Shown in pieces: positions 33,113 through 41,994 of a DNA stretch of 47,823 nt; the stretch's first letter is position 1; each line of letters begins with the position of its first letter. Origin of the DNA: Nitrospirota bacterium (lineage in GTDB: Bacteria; Nitrospirota; Thermodesulfovibrionia; Thermodesulfovibrionales; Dissulfurispiraceae); contig JADFXI010000005.1 of the NCBI GenBank assembly GCA_015233655.1, forward strand, positions 1-47,823, written 5' to 3'. The translations under genes were made by a program, and so were the position numbers. The notes below the pieces were generated by a model. The model was not told the origin of the DNA. It was given only the letters and a program-made list of their open reading frames with translations, and ran no database searches.

Positions 33113-33631
33113 ATGGCAGTGTTGGAGATCAGAAAATATCCTGATGAGGTCCTGAAGAGGAAGGCAGCGCCTGTTGAGGGCATTGATGATGACTTGCTGC
33201 GACTTGTCGACGATATGATCGAAACCATGTATGCCGCCCCCGGTGTCGGTCTGGCGGCGCCGCAGGTGGGGGTTTCCATCAGGCTTATTGTTATTGATGT
33301 CAGCACCCGGGAAGAGAAACAGCCTCTCATAGTGCTGATCAATCCTGAGATTATCGAGGCTGAAGGATTTGTCGAACTGGAAGAAGGTTGCCTTAGCGTT
33401 CCCGAATATACCGCTCCTGTCACAAGGGCTGAAAGAATAAAGGTAAGGGCCCTCGACAGGAATGGGGCACCTGTTGTGATAGAGGGCATTGATATTTTTG
33501 CGCGGGCGCTTCAACATGAAATCGACCACCTTGACGGGGTATTGTTTATTGACAGATTAAGCTCGATCAAGAGGGAGTTTTTCAAAAAGCGCTACCGTAA
33601 AGCACTAAGAGAAATCCACGCAGGCGCTTAA
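33113..33631 (+). CDS. def: Peptide deformylase
   Basis: This is 172 residues. A metalloenzyme that removes the formyl group from nascent proteins. The three family motifs are intact: GVGLAAPQ, EEGCLSVP (Cys metal ligand) and QHEIDHLDG (two His ligands and catalytic Glu). First gene of a tight plus-strand run; fmt follows after 8 bp, a classical pairing. Translation is probably leaderless. Confidence 0.97.
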   Translation: MAVLEIRKYPDEVLKRKAAPVEGIDDDLLRLVDDMIETMYAAPGVGLAAPQVGVSIRLIVIDVSTREEKQPLIVLINPEIIEAEGFVELEEGCLSVPEYTAPVTRAERIKVRALDRNGAPVVIEGIDIFARALQHEIDHLDGVLFIDRLSSIKREFFKKRYRKALREIHAGA

Positions 33632-33639
33632 GGTTACTA

Positions 33640-34563
33640 GTGTCCCTTATATTCTTTGGCACTCCTGATTTTGCCGTTCCTTCTCTTCAGGCCTTGATAG
33701 ATGAAAAGGAAGATATAGCACTTGTAGTAACGCAGCCCGATAAAATGAAAGGCAGAGGTCACGTCCTTTCACAGCCTCCGGTAAAGGAATTAGCCGCAGC
33801 GCGAGGGATTGAAGTATTACAGCCGTCAAGAATAAGGGATGAGGAATTTTATCGCGTTTTAAGCGATATAGCACCGGAGTTTATTATTGTGGTCGCATAC
33901 GGTAAGATACTGCCTGAAGCGGTCCTCGCAACGCCGAGATCGGGTTGCATTAATGTTCATGGCTCGCTGCTTCCGAAATACCGCGGAGCTGCGCCGATCC
34001 AGTGGGCGTTGATAAACGGAGAAAGGACCAGCGGTGTTACTACAATGATGATGGACGCGGGCATAGATACAGGCGATATACTTTTGCGGTCTGAGGTCGA
34101 TATTCTGGATGAAGATAATTCCGAAACGCTTTCGATAAAACTGGCAGGCCTTGGCGGTAAGGTCCTTGTCAGGACGCTTAATGGAATCAGATCAGGAGCG
34201 ATCAAGCCTGTGCCTCAGCAGGGAGACTCATCATATGCTCCTGTGCTAAAGAAAGAGGATGGTAGAATAGACTGGAACAGGAGCGCTGACGAACTGGCAA
34301 GGTTTGTGAGAGGTATGTACCCCTGGCCCTCCGCATTCTGTCAGCTTGGCGGCGAGATGATTAAAATAATTAAGGCCAGGCCTCTTGAGGGCGATGGATG
34401 CCCCGGAAGGCTCGAAAAAACATCGGCGGGGCAGCTTGTTATCGGTGCCGGGCAGGGTCTTCTTCTGGTTGAAGAACTGCAGCCTGCGGGCAGGAAGATA
34501 ATGTCTGCCGCTTCATTTCTTGCCGGACGGAGATTGAAAGAAGGACATGAAACGTTTTCTTAG
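33640..34563 (+). CDS. fmt: Methionyl-tRNA formyltransferase
   Basis: This is 307 residues starting GTG (AAGG 7-8 bases upstream). It formylates initiator Met-tRNA using 10-formyl-tetrahydrofolate. Evidence: LIFFGTPDFAVPSL at the start, HGSLLPKYRGAAPIQWA, GVTTMMMDAGIDTGDIL, and a C-terminal OB-type domain. Its end overlaps the DUF116 gene by 17 bp. Confidence 0.97.
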   Translation: MSLIFFGTPDFAVPSLQALIDEKEDIALVVTQPDKMKGRGHVLSQPPVKELAAARGIEVLQPSRIRDEEFYRVLSDIAPEFIIVVAYGKILPEAVLATPRSGCINVHGSLLPKYRGAAPIQWALINGERTSGVTTMMMDAGIDTGDILLRSEVDILDEDNSETLSIKLAGLGGKVLVRTLNGIRSGAIKPVPQQGDSSYAPVLKKEDGRIDWNRSADELARFVRGMYPWPSAFCQLGGEMIKIIKARPLEGDGCPGRLEKTSAGQLVIGAGQGLLLVEELQPAGRKIMSAASFLAGRRLKEGHETFS

Positions 34564-35089
34564 GGGATTTGTCTTAAAGGTGCTGTACCCGCTGTTCATG
34601 CTGATCGGGGCGTTCCTGAAAGGCAGGAAGGAACAGCTGCAACGCTATATCATTGATCTGAACAATTGGCTGATCAAGTCTGAGCCGAGCCGTTACAGGA
34701 CAAAGAGGATACTGTTGCTGTTGCCGCATTGCTTGCAGATAACTGATTGCGATGTCAGAATAACCAATGATATTAATAATTGCAAACGGTGCGGCAGGTG
34801 TGAGATAAAGGACCTTATCCAAATAGCTACAGATAACGACCTGAAGCTCTTTGTGGCAACCGGGGGGAATCTGGCCCGGCGCATTGTCAGTGATATGAGG
34901 CCTGAGGCCATTGTGGCTGTGGCCTGCGAGAGGGACTTGAGCAGCGGGATCGTCGACAGCTATCCACTTCCTGTTATGGGCGTTCCGAATGAGCGTCCCT
35001 GCGGTCCGTGCCGCAACACCAGAGTCGATCTGAAACGGGTGAGAGAAGCCATAGAATTCTTCGGGGCTGACAAAGCGGAAGTAAGATAG
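34547..35089 (+). CDS. DUF116 protein
   Basis: This is 180 residues. A hydrophobic N-terminal segment (about 8-24, FVLKVLYPLFMLIGAFL) could anchor it to the membrane. The rest matches DUF116: LLLLPHCLQ, a cysteine cluster CKRCGRCEI (about 79-87), VATGGNLARRIV, VAVACERDL and PCGPCRN. The cysteines suggest metal or Fe-S binding. Family function is not known. It is conserved beside fmt and rsmB in many anaerobes. Confidence 0.9.
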   Translation: MKRFLRGFVLKVLYPLFMLIGAFLKGRKEQLQRYIIDLNNWLIKSEPSRYRTKRILLLLPHCLQITDCDVRITNDINNCKRCGRCEIKDLIQIATDNDLKLFVATGGNLARRIVSDMRPEAIVAVACERDLSSGIVDSYPLPVMGVPNERPCGPCRNTRVDLKRVREAIEFFGADKAEVR

Positions 35090-35090
35090 T

Positions 35091-36464
35091 ATGTCACCTG
35101 CAAGAGAGCGCGCCGTCGTCGCTCTGAACAAAATCTTCAAGAGAGGGAAAAAACCCAAGGAAGTCCTTGAGGCGTTGTCGTGGGAAGACGACAAGAGAGA
35201 GCGGGCCTTTCTTATGGAATTGGTGTACGGAGTATTGCGCCACAGGGATTCGCTGGACTGGCTGCTGAAGGATTTCCTGAAAAAGCCGGACGGTCTGTCA
35301 TTTGACACGATCAATAATTTACGATTAGCGGCATATCAGATTGAATACATGAGGGTGCCTGAATGGGCCGTCGTTAATGAGGCCGTTGATGTAGAGAAGG
35401 CCCAGAAGGGAAAGGCTTCACTTGTCAATGCGGTCTTGAGGAATTTTTTGAGGCGGCGTGAAACTGCTCTGTCGGCCGCTTCAACGTCTCAAAACGTTTC
35501 GAGATTTTCCGCAGATCCCGCGCAAGCCATAGCGACTGCGACCTCGCATCCGTTATGGCTTGTTAAACGGTGGATCAAGCGGTTCGGCCAGGAAGGAGCA
35601 CTAGGGCTTGCCCACATGAACAATGAATTGCCTGCAATGACAATTAGGGTTGATGATTCTGTGATGCGTGAAAACACCCTTTCTGTCCTTTCAGCCAAAG
35701 GCGTCCAGGCCCGTAAGACCGAATACTCTCCATCAGGCGTTGTGGTGGAAGGACTGCATTCCTTCAGCGATCTTTATGATGTTCTTGAGTCCCCCTGCGT
35801 TGTCCAGGACGAAGCGGCACAGCTGATAACGTGGCTGCTTGACCCTCGCAGCGGCGAAATGGTACTTGACGCTTGTGCGGCCCCTGGCGGGAAGACAACA
35901 CATATTGCAAAGATGGTCGGGGAAAGCGGAAAAGTCATAGCGGTTGAGGCAGACGTTCAGAGGATCAGCCGCCTTGAGGAGAATATCGCAAGGCTGGGTC
36001 TTAATAACGTAAGTGTTGTGCATGGCGATATCCGGGCAGTGGAAAGCGGCATCATAGGGGCTTTGTCCGGCAAGGGCCTTCCGGCCTTTGATCGCATTCT
36101 TATTGATGCCCCCTGTTCGGCATTGGGAGTTATCAGGAGGAACCCTGACGTAAAGTACCGTCACCAGCCGCGTGATTTGCAGCGTTTCAGAGACAATCAG
36201 ATAGCGCTCGTTCAGTCCGTTGCAAAGTATTTGAAGGTCGGAGGCAGTATGGTCTATGCAGTCTGCTCAACAGAACCGGAAGAGGGGGAGGAAGTGATAG
36301 GGACTTTTTTGCACAGCAATCAGAATTTTAGTATTATAAGAGGTGAGTACGATTTTCTTCGCTCTTTTGAGATCATTGATTCCGGACGTGTATTTTACAG
36401 GACTTATCCACACAAGCATAAAATGGATGGTTTTTTTGCGGCGCGGCTGAAAAGGATTGGATGA
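35091..36464 (+). CDS. rsmB: 16S rRNA (cytosine-967 C5)-methyltransferase
   Basis: This is 457 residues. An N-terminal NusB-like domain (about 1-140) and a C-terminal SAM-dependent RNA methyltransferase domain. Motifs: LDACAAPGGKTTHIA (SAM binding), IDAPCSALGVIRRNPD and the catalytic-cysteine segment YAVCSTEPEEGEE. It starts one base after the DUF116 stop and ends in an ATGA overlap with the PASTA gene. Confidence 0.96.
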   Translation: MSPARERAVVALNKIFKRGKKPKEVLEALSWEDDKRERAFLMELVYGVLRHRDSLDWLLKDFLKKPDGLSFDTINNLRLAAYQIEYMRVPEWAVVNEAVDVEKAQKGKASLVNAVLRNFLRRRETALSAASTSQNVSRFSADPAQAIATATSHPLWLVKRWIKRFGQEGALGLAHMNNELPAMTIRVDDSVMRENTLSVLSAKGVQARKTEYSPSGVVVEGLHSFSDLYDVLESPCVVQDEAAQLITWLLDPRSGEMVLDACAAPGGKTTHIAKMVGESGKVIAVEADVQRISRLEENIARLGLNNVSVVHGDIRAVESGIIGALSGKGLPAFDRILIDAPCSALGVIRRNPDVKYRHQPRDLQRFRDNQIALVQSVAKYLKVGGSMVYAVCSTEPEEGEEVIGTFLHSNQNFSIIRGEYDFLRSFEIIDSGRVFYRTYPHKHKMDGFFAARLKRIG

Positions 36465-36997
36465 GGAATCTATTAAAAATACCTGTGTATATGGCTGTCT
36501 TGCTGCTGCTGGGCATAGTGTCCGGCCACTTTACTTTTAAACTTCTCAGTTTCAGCAGGACCGTTGTTGTTCCTGATCTGAAAGGAAAAGACATGATGGT
36601 TGCCAACGAGACACTAAGAAACAAGGGACTGTATATACGGCTTGAAGGCGAGGACTATGACACTGTCGTTCCTCAGGGTAATATAGTCCGCCAGGACATT
36701 CTTCCGGGCAGTAAAGTCAAAGAAGGAAGGGAAGTCGGCATTGTCGTCAGCAAGGGACCCAAGATCCAGTATGTCCCGGATATCGTAGGTCAGCCCCTCG
36801 ACAGGGCCGAGGCTATCTTAAAGGAGAAAGGTATACAGATCGGCAAGATACTCTATGCGCATTCTGAAAAGACGGCGAAAAATGTAGTGCTTGCGCAGAG
36901 GCCCGAAACAAACGAGAGGGGTAACGATACCTTCAGTATTATAGTCAGCCTTGGGGATTTTGAAGACGAGAAAACAAAAACAGGCGATAGGCCATAG
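36461..36997 (+). CDS. Membrane-anchored PASTA-domain protein
   Basis: This is 178 residues. One N-terminal membrane helix (about 8-28) precedes two PASTA domains (about 36-100 and 101-172; VVVPDLKGKD and YVPDIVGQPLDRAEAIL start them). There is no kinase or penicillin-binding domain. PASTA domains bind peptidoglycan fragments or beta-lactams in other proteins. The rsmB-PASTA-rpe order is seen in Nitrospirota and deltaproteobacteria (recalled, not checked). The role is presumably envelope sensing or anchoring. Confidence 0.88.
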   Translation: MRNLLKIPVYMAVLLLLGIVSGHFTFKLLSFSRTVVVPDLKGKDMMVANETLRNKGLYIRLEGEDYDTVVPQGNIVRQDILPGSKVKEGREVGIVVSKGPKIQYVPDIVGQPLDRAEAILKEKGIQIGKILYAHSEKTAKNVVLAQRPETNERGNDTFSIIVSLGDFEDEKTKTGDRP

Positions 36998-37018
36998 CCT
37001 GAACAATTAGGAGGGACC

Positions 37019-37696
37019 GTGATTAAAATAGCGCCGTCGCTATTGTCCGCAGATTTTCTGAGGCTTGGTGAAGAAATAAAGGCTGTAGAGGAAAGCGGAG
37101 CCGACATGCTGCATCTCGATGTCATGGACGGGCATTTTGTTCCGAATATTACCATAGGTCCCGGAATTGTGGAGGCGGTGCGGAAGGTTACTTCTCTTCC
37201 GCTCGATGTCCACCTTATGATAGAAAGGCCCGACCAGTTCCTTGATGACTTTATCAAGGCAGGCTCTGATTATTTAACGGTCCATATTGAAGCTTCAGTT
37301 CATCTGCACCGTACAATCCACTACATTAAAGGCAAGGGAGTGAAGGCCATGGTTTCGCTTAATCCGGCTACACCGCTTTCATCTCTTGACAGCATACTGC
37401 CTGACCTCGACGCAGTCCTTCTTATGTCGGTCAATCCGGGTTTCGGGGGGCAGCACTTTATTCCATCCATTCTCGACAAGATAAAGAAGCTTAAAGAGAT
37501 TATCACAGTCAGGGGACTAAATACGATTATTGAGGTTGACGGCGGAGTCAAGCCGGACAATATCGTGGAGATATCCGCCGCAGGCTCCGATATTGTGGTT
37601 ATGGGTTCTGCCTTCTTTCATTCCGGAGATTATAACGGACTGATGAAGGGACTCAGAAATAAATTGTCAGGGGCCGGAGAATCGCATGGAAAATAA
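37019..37696 (+). CDS. rpe: Ribulose-phosphate 3-epimerase
   Basis: This is 225 residues starting GTG behind a strong AGGAGGG. It interconverts ribulose-5-P and xylulose-5-P. TIM barrel with IAPSLLSADF, HLDVMDGHFVPN (metal-binding His and Asp), LDVHLMIERP, MSVNPGFGGQ and EVDGGVK. It overlaps the TPR gene by 11 bp. Confidence 0.97.
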   Translation: MIKIAPSLLSADFLRLGEEIKAVEESGADMLHLDVMDGHFVPNITIGPGIVEAVRKVTSLPLDVHLMIERPDQFLDDFIKAGSDYLTVHIEASVHLHRTIHYIKGKGVKAMVSLNPATPLSSLDSILPDLDAVLLMSVNPGFGGQHFIPSILDKIKKLKEIITVRGLNTIIEVDGGVKPDNIVEISAAGSDIVVMGSAFFHSGDYNGLMKGLRNKLSGAGESHGK

Positions 37697-38780
37697 AATT
37701 ATCACTTTGATTAAAGAGGCTGAGACTTTCAGGGAAAAGGCCGAATACGGGGAAGCGCTGAAGGTCTTCAGGAAGGCCCTGTCTCTAAGCCGTAAGAACG
37801 GCAATGTGAGCGGCATACTTGACTCGACGCTCGGCATTGCCGATATCAGCAGAATGACCGGTAATTTCGATTTCGCCATTAACAAATACGAGGAGGCGCT
37901 TGAGGCCTGTGAGGCATTGGGCCAGGCGCTTACTGCAGCCGACTGTATGGTTGGACTGGGGCTCTCGCTTAGAGCTATCGGAATGTGGAAAGATGCGCTC
38001 CGGTTCATTTCAGCGGCCCATAAGACTTACCGCAAAGAAAAGGACAAGAAAGGGACGGCGTTCTCGCTTTGGGCTGAAGGAGGGGTGATGCGCGTTGCCG
38101 GAAACATCAGGAAGGCCATCGTCTTGTTTGAAGAGGCGAAGGAACTTTTTGGTGCTATAGGCTTTGCTCCCGGTGTCGCCTATGCTATGTGCGGACTTGG
38201 AGGGACACACCGTATTGCAGGTAATTACTTTGAATCTTTGAATTATTATAAGCAGGCGAACCAGATGTTCGGCAAGCTGAAGGACAAATTCGGGACCGCT
38301 TACTCCCACTGCGGAATCGGCAATGCGTGCAGAATGAAGAACAGGTATGGCGATGCGGCGCGCCACTTCAATAAAGCTGCCGGGCTTTATGAAGAGATAG
38401 GCGACGTTGTCAGCTATTCTTATACCTTATGGAGCGTTGCTACCGTCCACAAGATGAATATGGACTTTACGCAGGCAAGGTCATATGTTGCGTTAGCACA
38501 GAATAACTTCAGAAAAACAAAGGATCCCAGAGGCATCATATACTGTGATATGCTTCTGGGTGAAGTGGATTTTATGATGGGAAGAAAGGCCTCAGCTGAA
38601 AAAAGAGTCTGCCGTGCAGCGCAAAGTTCCAAACGGTATGGTTTCACTTTGGAGCTGTGCCATGCCAAGACACTTCTTGCGATTATGGCCGGTGCGGCCT
38701 CAAACTCGGTGCCTTTGTCATGCTACACGAAGATTGGCGTGACAATGCATAATGCCGCTATTCCTTTCAATATGCCATGA
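37686..38780 (+). CDS. Tetratricopeptide-repeat protein
   Basis: This is 364 residues built almost wholly of about eight helix-turn-helix TPR units of roughly 40 residues, with recurrent GNYxEAxxxYxxAxxxF-like spacing. No signal peptide, so a cytoplasmic scaffold is likely. It overlaps rpe at its start and pgsA at its end (ATGA), so it belongs to the same transcript. The partner is unknown. Confidence 0.88.
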   Translation: MENKIITLIKEAETFREKAEYGEALKVFRKALSLSRKNGNVSGILDSTLGIADISRMTGNFDFAINKYEEALEACEALGQALTAADCMVGLGLSLRAIGMWKDALRFISAAHKTYRKEKDKKGTAFSLWAEGGVMRVAGNIRKAIVLFEEAKELFGAIGFAPGVAYAMCGLGGTHRIAGNYFESLNYYKQANQMFGKLKDKFGTAYSHCGIGNACRMKNRYGDAARHFNKAAGLYEEIGDVVSYSYTLWSVATVHKMNMDFTQARSYVALAQNNFRKTKDPRGIIYCDMLLGEVDFMMGRKASAEKRVCRAAQSSKRYGFTLELCHAKTLLAIMAGAASNSVPLSCYTKIGVTMHNAAIPFNMP

Positions 38781-39325
38781 GACAAAATAAAGTCCTGAGC
38801 ATACCGAACATAATCACCTTTATACGGATTGTTATAATACCGGTTTTTGTGACCGCCCTCATTTACAAGAGGATCGACTATGCATTGTTTCTTTTTATAG
38901 GAGCTGCGGTGTCCGACATGCTGGACGGCGTTCTGGCCAGAGTGACCGACCAGCAGACTCTATTGGGCGCTTTTCTCGATCCGTTGGCAGACAAATTCCT
39001 GTTGATGACATCGTTCATAATGTTTTCTGTTTACGGGTGGATACCCAGGTGGATAGCTGTAACGGTAATAAGCAGAGATTTGATCGTCATGATGGGTTGG
39101 GTCCTGCTGTATCTCCTTTATGACATAACAAAGGTGGAGCCGTCATTTACCGGAAAGGCCGCAATTGCCGCTCAGCTTGTTTTTATAGCTTATACACTTT
39201 TGTCGCTTACTGTCCCGGGCTTCCAGCTTCCTCAAATTTGGATGCTTGTGGCAGTTAGCGTGTTGACTATTGTTTCAGGGCTGCAATACATTTACCGGGG
39301 GATGAGACAGGCAAGTGAAAAGTAA
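38777..39325 (+). CDS. pgsA: CDP-diacylglycerol-glycerol-3-phosphate 3-phosphatidyltransferase
   Basis: This is 182 residues with about five membrane helices. The CDP-alcohol phosphotransferase signature is complete: DMLDGVLAR, eight residues, then GAFLDPLADK. It makes phosphatidylglycerol phosphate. It starts in an ATGA overlap with the TPR gene and ends overlapping the DUF512 gene by 11 bp. Confidence 0.95.
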   Translation: MRQNKVLSIPNIITFIRIVIIPVFVTALIYKRIDYALFLFIGAAVSDMLDGVLARVTDQQTLLGAFLDPLADKFLLMTSFIMFSVYGWIPRWIAVTVISRDLIVMMGWVLLYLLYDITKVEPSFTGKAAIAAQLVFIAYTLLSLTVPGFQLPQIWMLVAVSVLTIVSGLQYIYRGMRQASEK

Positions 39326-40628
39326 TCCGGGAGTTGATATAGAATCAATGACTGCAGGCGGTCTTGCGGAGCAGGCAGGACTGCTCCCCGGTGACAGAAT
39401 AGTCAAGGTAAACGGTCATAAGATCAAGGACGCGATAGACCTGATGTTTTTCGGCAATGATAATGACCTGAATTTTACTATCAGCAGAAAAGGCACTAAG
39501 CAGTTGGTCACCGCGTCGAGAGAACAGAATGAGTCTATCGGGCTGGGAATCGAGCTGAAGCCGTTCCACACCAGATCATGCAGGAACAATTGTATCTTCT
39601 GTTTTGTCTCACAGCTTCCAAAGGGATTGAGGAAGTCTCTGTATGTCAAGGACGATGATTACAGGATGTCTTTCCTCTATGGTAATTATATTACGATGAC
39701 AAACCTTTCCCTGCAGGACAAAGAGAGGATAGTCGCCCAGCGCCTGAGCCCTCTTTATATTTCGGTCCATTCCACTAATGCCGTTGTAAGAAATAAAATG
39801 CTCGGCGTCCAGGCCGCGGTAGACATTGTCAAGGAGATCAAGTATCTCGCTGATAACAAGATACGGATGCACACGCAGATCGTTTTATGCCCAGGATTTA
39901 ACGACGGCAAAGGACTTGAACAGACGTTGGCCGACCTGTATCGTTTTTATCCGTATGTGCAGTCTATTGCGATCGTTCCTGTCGGGCTTACGGCGCACCG
40001 CAAGAAACAGTTGAAGCCGGTAGAGAGGGAAGACGCGCTCTGGGCGCTCGACATCATCCGCAAGTTTCAGAACAGATTCAGGAGAAAACATGGAGAGACC
40101 ATTGTTTATGCCGCTGACGAGCTGTTTATCAAGGCGGATGAGGAGTTCCCTCCGCTGGATGAATACGGCGAGCTTCCGCAGATCGAAAACGGCGTCGGAA
40201 TGGTCCCGTTGTTCCTGCGCGAGGCCAAAAAAATCAAACTCCCTCAACTGCCCCAGAGGAGCAAGTCGGCAGAGAGGCGCTTTATCACTTTTTCAGGCAC
40301 GTCATTTTATCCCTACCTCTCAAAATTCGTCAGCAGGCTCAGGAAGGCCGACATCGATATAGAGGTGGTGCCTGTTGAAAACTCCTGTTTCGGCACGAGC
40401 GTGACTGTTGCCGGTCTGTTGACCGGTCGAGATATTATCAAGTCACTTTCCGGAATGGCGGAGAAGGGCGATATAGTTCTCATCCCGGATGTCACGCTGC
40501 GCGCGGAAGGGGACCTGTTTCTGGACGACATATCCCTGCATGATGTAGAAGAAGTCCTCGGTGCCAAGGCAATGTCCATTGCATCGACACCGCAAGGCAT
40601 TGTCGATGCTGTAGCAGAAATATCGTAA
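39315..40628 (+). CDS. PDZ / radical-SAM-like / DUF512 protein
   Basis: This is 437 residues starting GTG. An N-terminal PDZ-like domain (about 1-70, GGLAEQAGLLPGDRIVKVNG) is followed by a radical-SAM-like region with CRNNCIFCF (a CxxxCxxC cluster ligand motif, about 89-97) and then DUF512. The family is widespread in Clostridia, Cyanobacteria and Nitrospirota; its substrate has not been established. It is often next to the GTPase Der, which is not in the window. Translationally coupled to pgsA. Confidence 0.9.
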   Translation: MKSNPGVDIESMTAGGLAEQAGLLPGDRIVKVNGHKIKDAIDLMFFGNDNDLNFTISRKGTKQLVTASREQNESIGLGIELKPFHTRSCRNNCIFCFVSQLPKGLRKSLYVKDDDYRMSFLYGNYITMTNLSLQDKERIVAQRLSPLYISVHSTNAVVRNKMLGVQAAVDIVKEIKYLADNKIRMHTQIVLCPGFNDGKGLEQTLADLYRFYPYVQSIAIVPVGLTAHRKKQLKPVEREDALWALDIIRKFQNRFRRKHGETIVYAADELFIKADEEFPPLDEYGELPQIENGVGMVPLFLREAKKIKLPQLPQRSKSAERRFITFSGTSFYPYLSKFVSRLRKADIDIEVVPVENSCFGTSVTVAGLLTGRDIIKSLSGMAEKGDIVLIPDVTLRAEGDLFLDDISLHDVEEVLGAKAMSIASTPQGIVDAVAEIS

Positions 40629-40632
40629 AGCA

Positions 40633-41739
40633 ATGCCGACCGTAATCATTAGAAAAGCCATGTATGATTACGATACACTTAGACCTGCATTTTTCGAGAT
40701 CATGGATCGCCTTGGAGGGAAGAGCATCGCGCGTAACAGCCGCGTTGTGATCAAACCCAATCTTTTGTCTCCTGCGTCTCCTGAAAAGGCCGTCGTAACT
40801 CATCCTCTGGTAGTCCGGGCTGCTGTCCAGTATGTACACGAGAGAAACGCATTGCCAGTCATTTCAGATAGTCCGGCAATGGGGTCTTTTGAAAAAGTCC
40901 TGAAGGAAAGCGGGATCAAAGACGCGCTCAAGGGGTTGGATGTCGAATACAGGGAGTTCAAGAAGTCGGTTGCGGTTACTGCAGGCGGCCTGTTTCACAC
41001 TATTTCCATTGCAGAAGACGCACTAAATGCGGACGTAATGATAAACCTTCCGAAACTCAAGACGCATGCACAGATGTTGCTCACTCTAGGGGTGAAGAAC
41101 CTCTTTGGCTGTGTTGTGGGACTTAGTAAACCCGAATGGCATTTACGGACAGGGGCTGACAGAGATATGTTTGCACGTCTTCTGGTGCAGATTTTCAATG
41201 CGGTAAATCCGTCCTTTACTGTTCTTGACGGCATACTAGCCATGGAAGGACAGGGGCCTGGAAGGAGCGGCAAGCCGCGTGAAATAGGTGTTTTGATGGG
41301 TAGCGGCAATGCGGCGGCCCTCGATTCAGTAGTATGCAGGATGCTGGGCCTGGCGCCTGAAGAATTGCTGACATGCAGAGCTGCGAGAGAGATGGGGCTT
41401 TTGGGAGGGGAAATAGCCGTAGACGGTGAGATTCCTGAGATTAAGGATTTCGAGTTTCCGGTCGTCGGTTCCCTGCTGTTCGGACCGAAAAAGCTGCATG
41501 GCACAATGAGAAGACATTTGGTACAGCGGCCGGAGGTTGATGAGGCGACCTGCGCTTTGTGCGGCGAATGCTGGAAATATTGCCCCGCAAAAGCTATAGA
41601 GCGAAAGGGCAGAAGAATCGCTTTTGATTACGACAAGTGCATCAGGTGCTATTGCTGCATCGAAGTCTGCCCGCATGGAGCACTAAAGGCGGTTGAGACA
41701 CTGCCCGGCAAGGTGCTGAGGAAGATAACAAAAAGATGA
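40633..41739 (+). CDS. DUF362 protein with 2[4Fe-4S] ferredoxin domain
   Basis: This is 368 residues. DUF362 occupies about 30-280 (VVIKPNLLSPASPEKAVVTH, LPKLKTHAQMLLTLGVKN). The C-terminus has a bacterial-type ferredoxin module with CALCGECWKYCP and CIRCYCCIEVCP (an extra Cys sits between ligands). An electron-transfer or iron-sulfur-linked role is likely; the reaction is unknown. Last gene of the def to DUF362 run. Confidence 0.9.
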   Translation: MPTVIIRKAMYDYDTLRPAFFEIMDRLGGKSIARNSRVVIKPNLLSPASPEKAVVTHPLVVRAAVQYVHERNALPVISDSPAMGSFEKVLKESGIKDALKGLDVEYREFKKSVAVTAGGLFHTISIAEDALNADVMINLPKLKTHAQMLLTLGVKNLFGCVVGLSKPEWHLRTGADRDMFARLLVQIFNAVNPSFTVLDGILAMEGQGPGRSGKPREIGVLMGSGNAAALDSVVCRMLGLAPEELLTCRAAREMGLLGGEIAVDGEIPEIKDFEFPVVGSLLFGPKKLHGTMRRHLVQRPEVDEATCALCGECWKYCPAKAIERKGRRIAFDYDKCIRCYCCIEVCPHGALKAVETLPGKVLRKITKR

Positions 41740-41893
41740 TTTGCAACATGCTCCTTTCTATGACATACATCATATTCTTTGTAATCCACTTGATTTAACA
41801 TTATTTCTGACAAGCTGATAGGGACCGGCATCGTTCTCGCATGACTGCGCAGCACTTCTCGTACCTTTGAGGTTCTCCGGTAAATGCTGAGTC

Positions 41894-41923
41894 TTGACAT
41901 AGAAGGGGGACGCCTAAGATAAT
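41894..41923 (+). promoter_or_regulatory. Sigma-70 promoter of the kinase-regulator pair
   Basis: A perfect TTGACA (41894-41899), 18-bp spacer and GATAAT (41918-41923), about 70 bases before the kinase GTG. The rest of the 255-bp gap after the DUF362 gene shows no feature. Confidence 0.6.
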
Positions 41924-41994
41924 ATTAGAGTAGTATTACATGGCAAAAAGGAAAACACAATTTCTTTTAAAATATATCTGGGAGCAATAGGAAA

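Noticed and set aside
41737-41799. 20-residue hydrophobic frame overlapping the DUF362 stop
   Set aside because: No ribosome site; hydrophobicity comes from AT-rich sequence.
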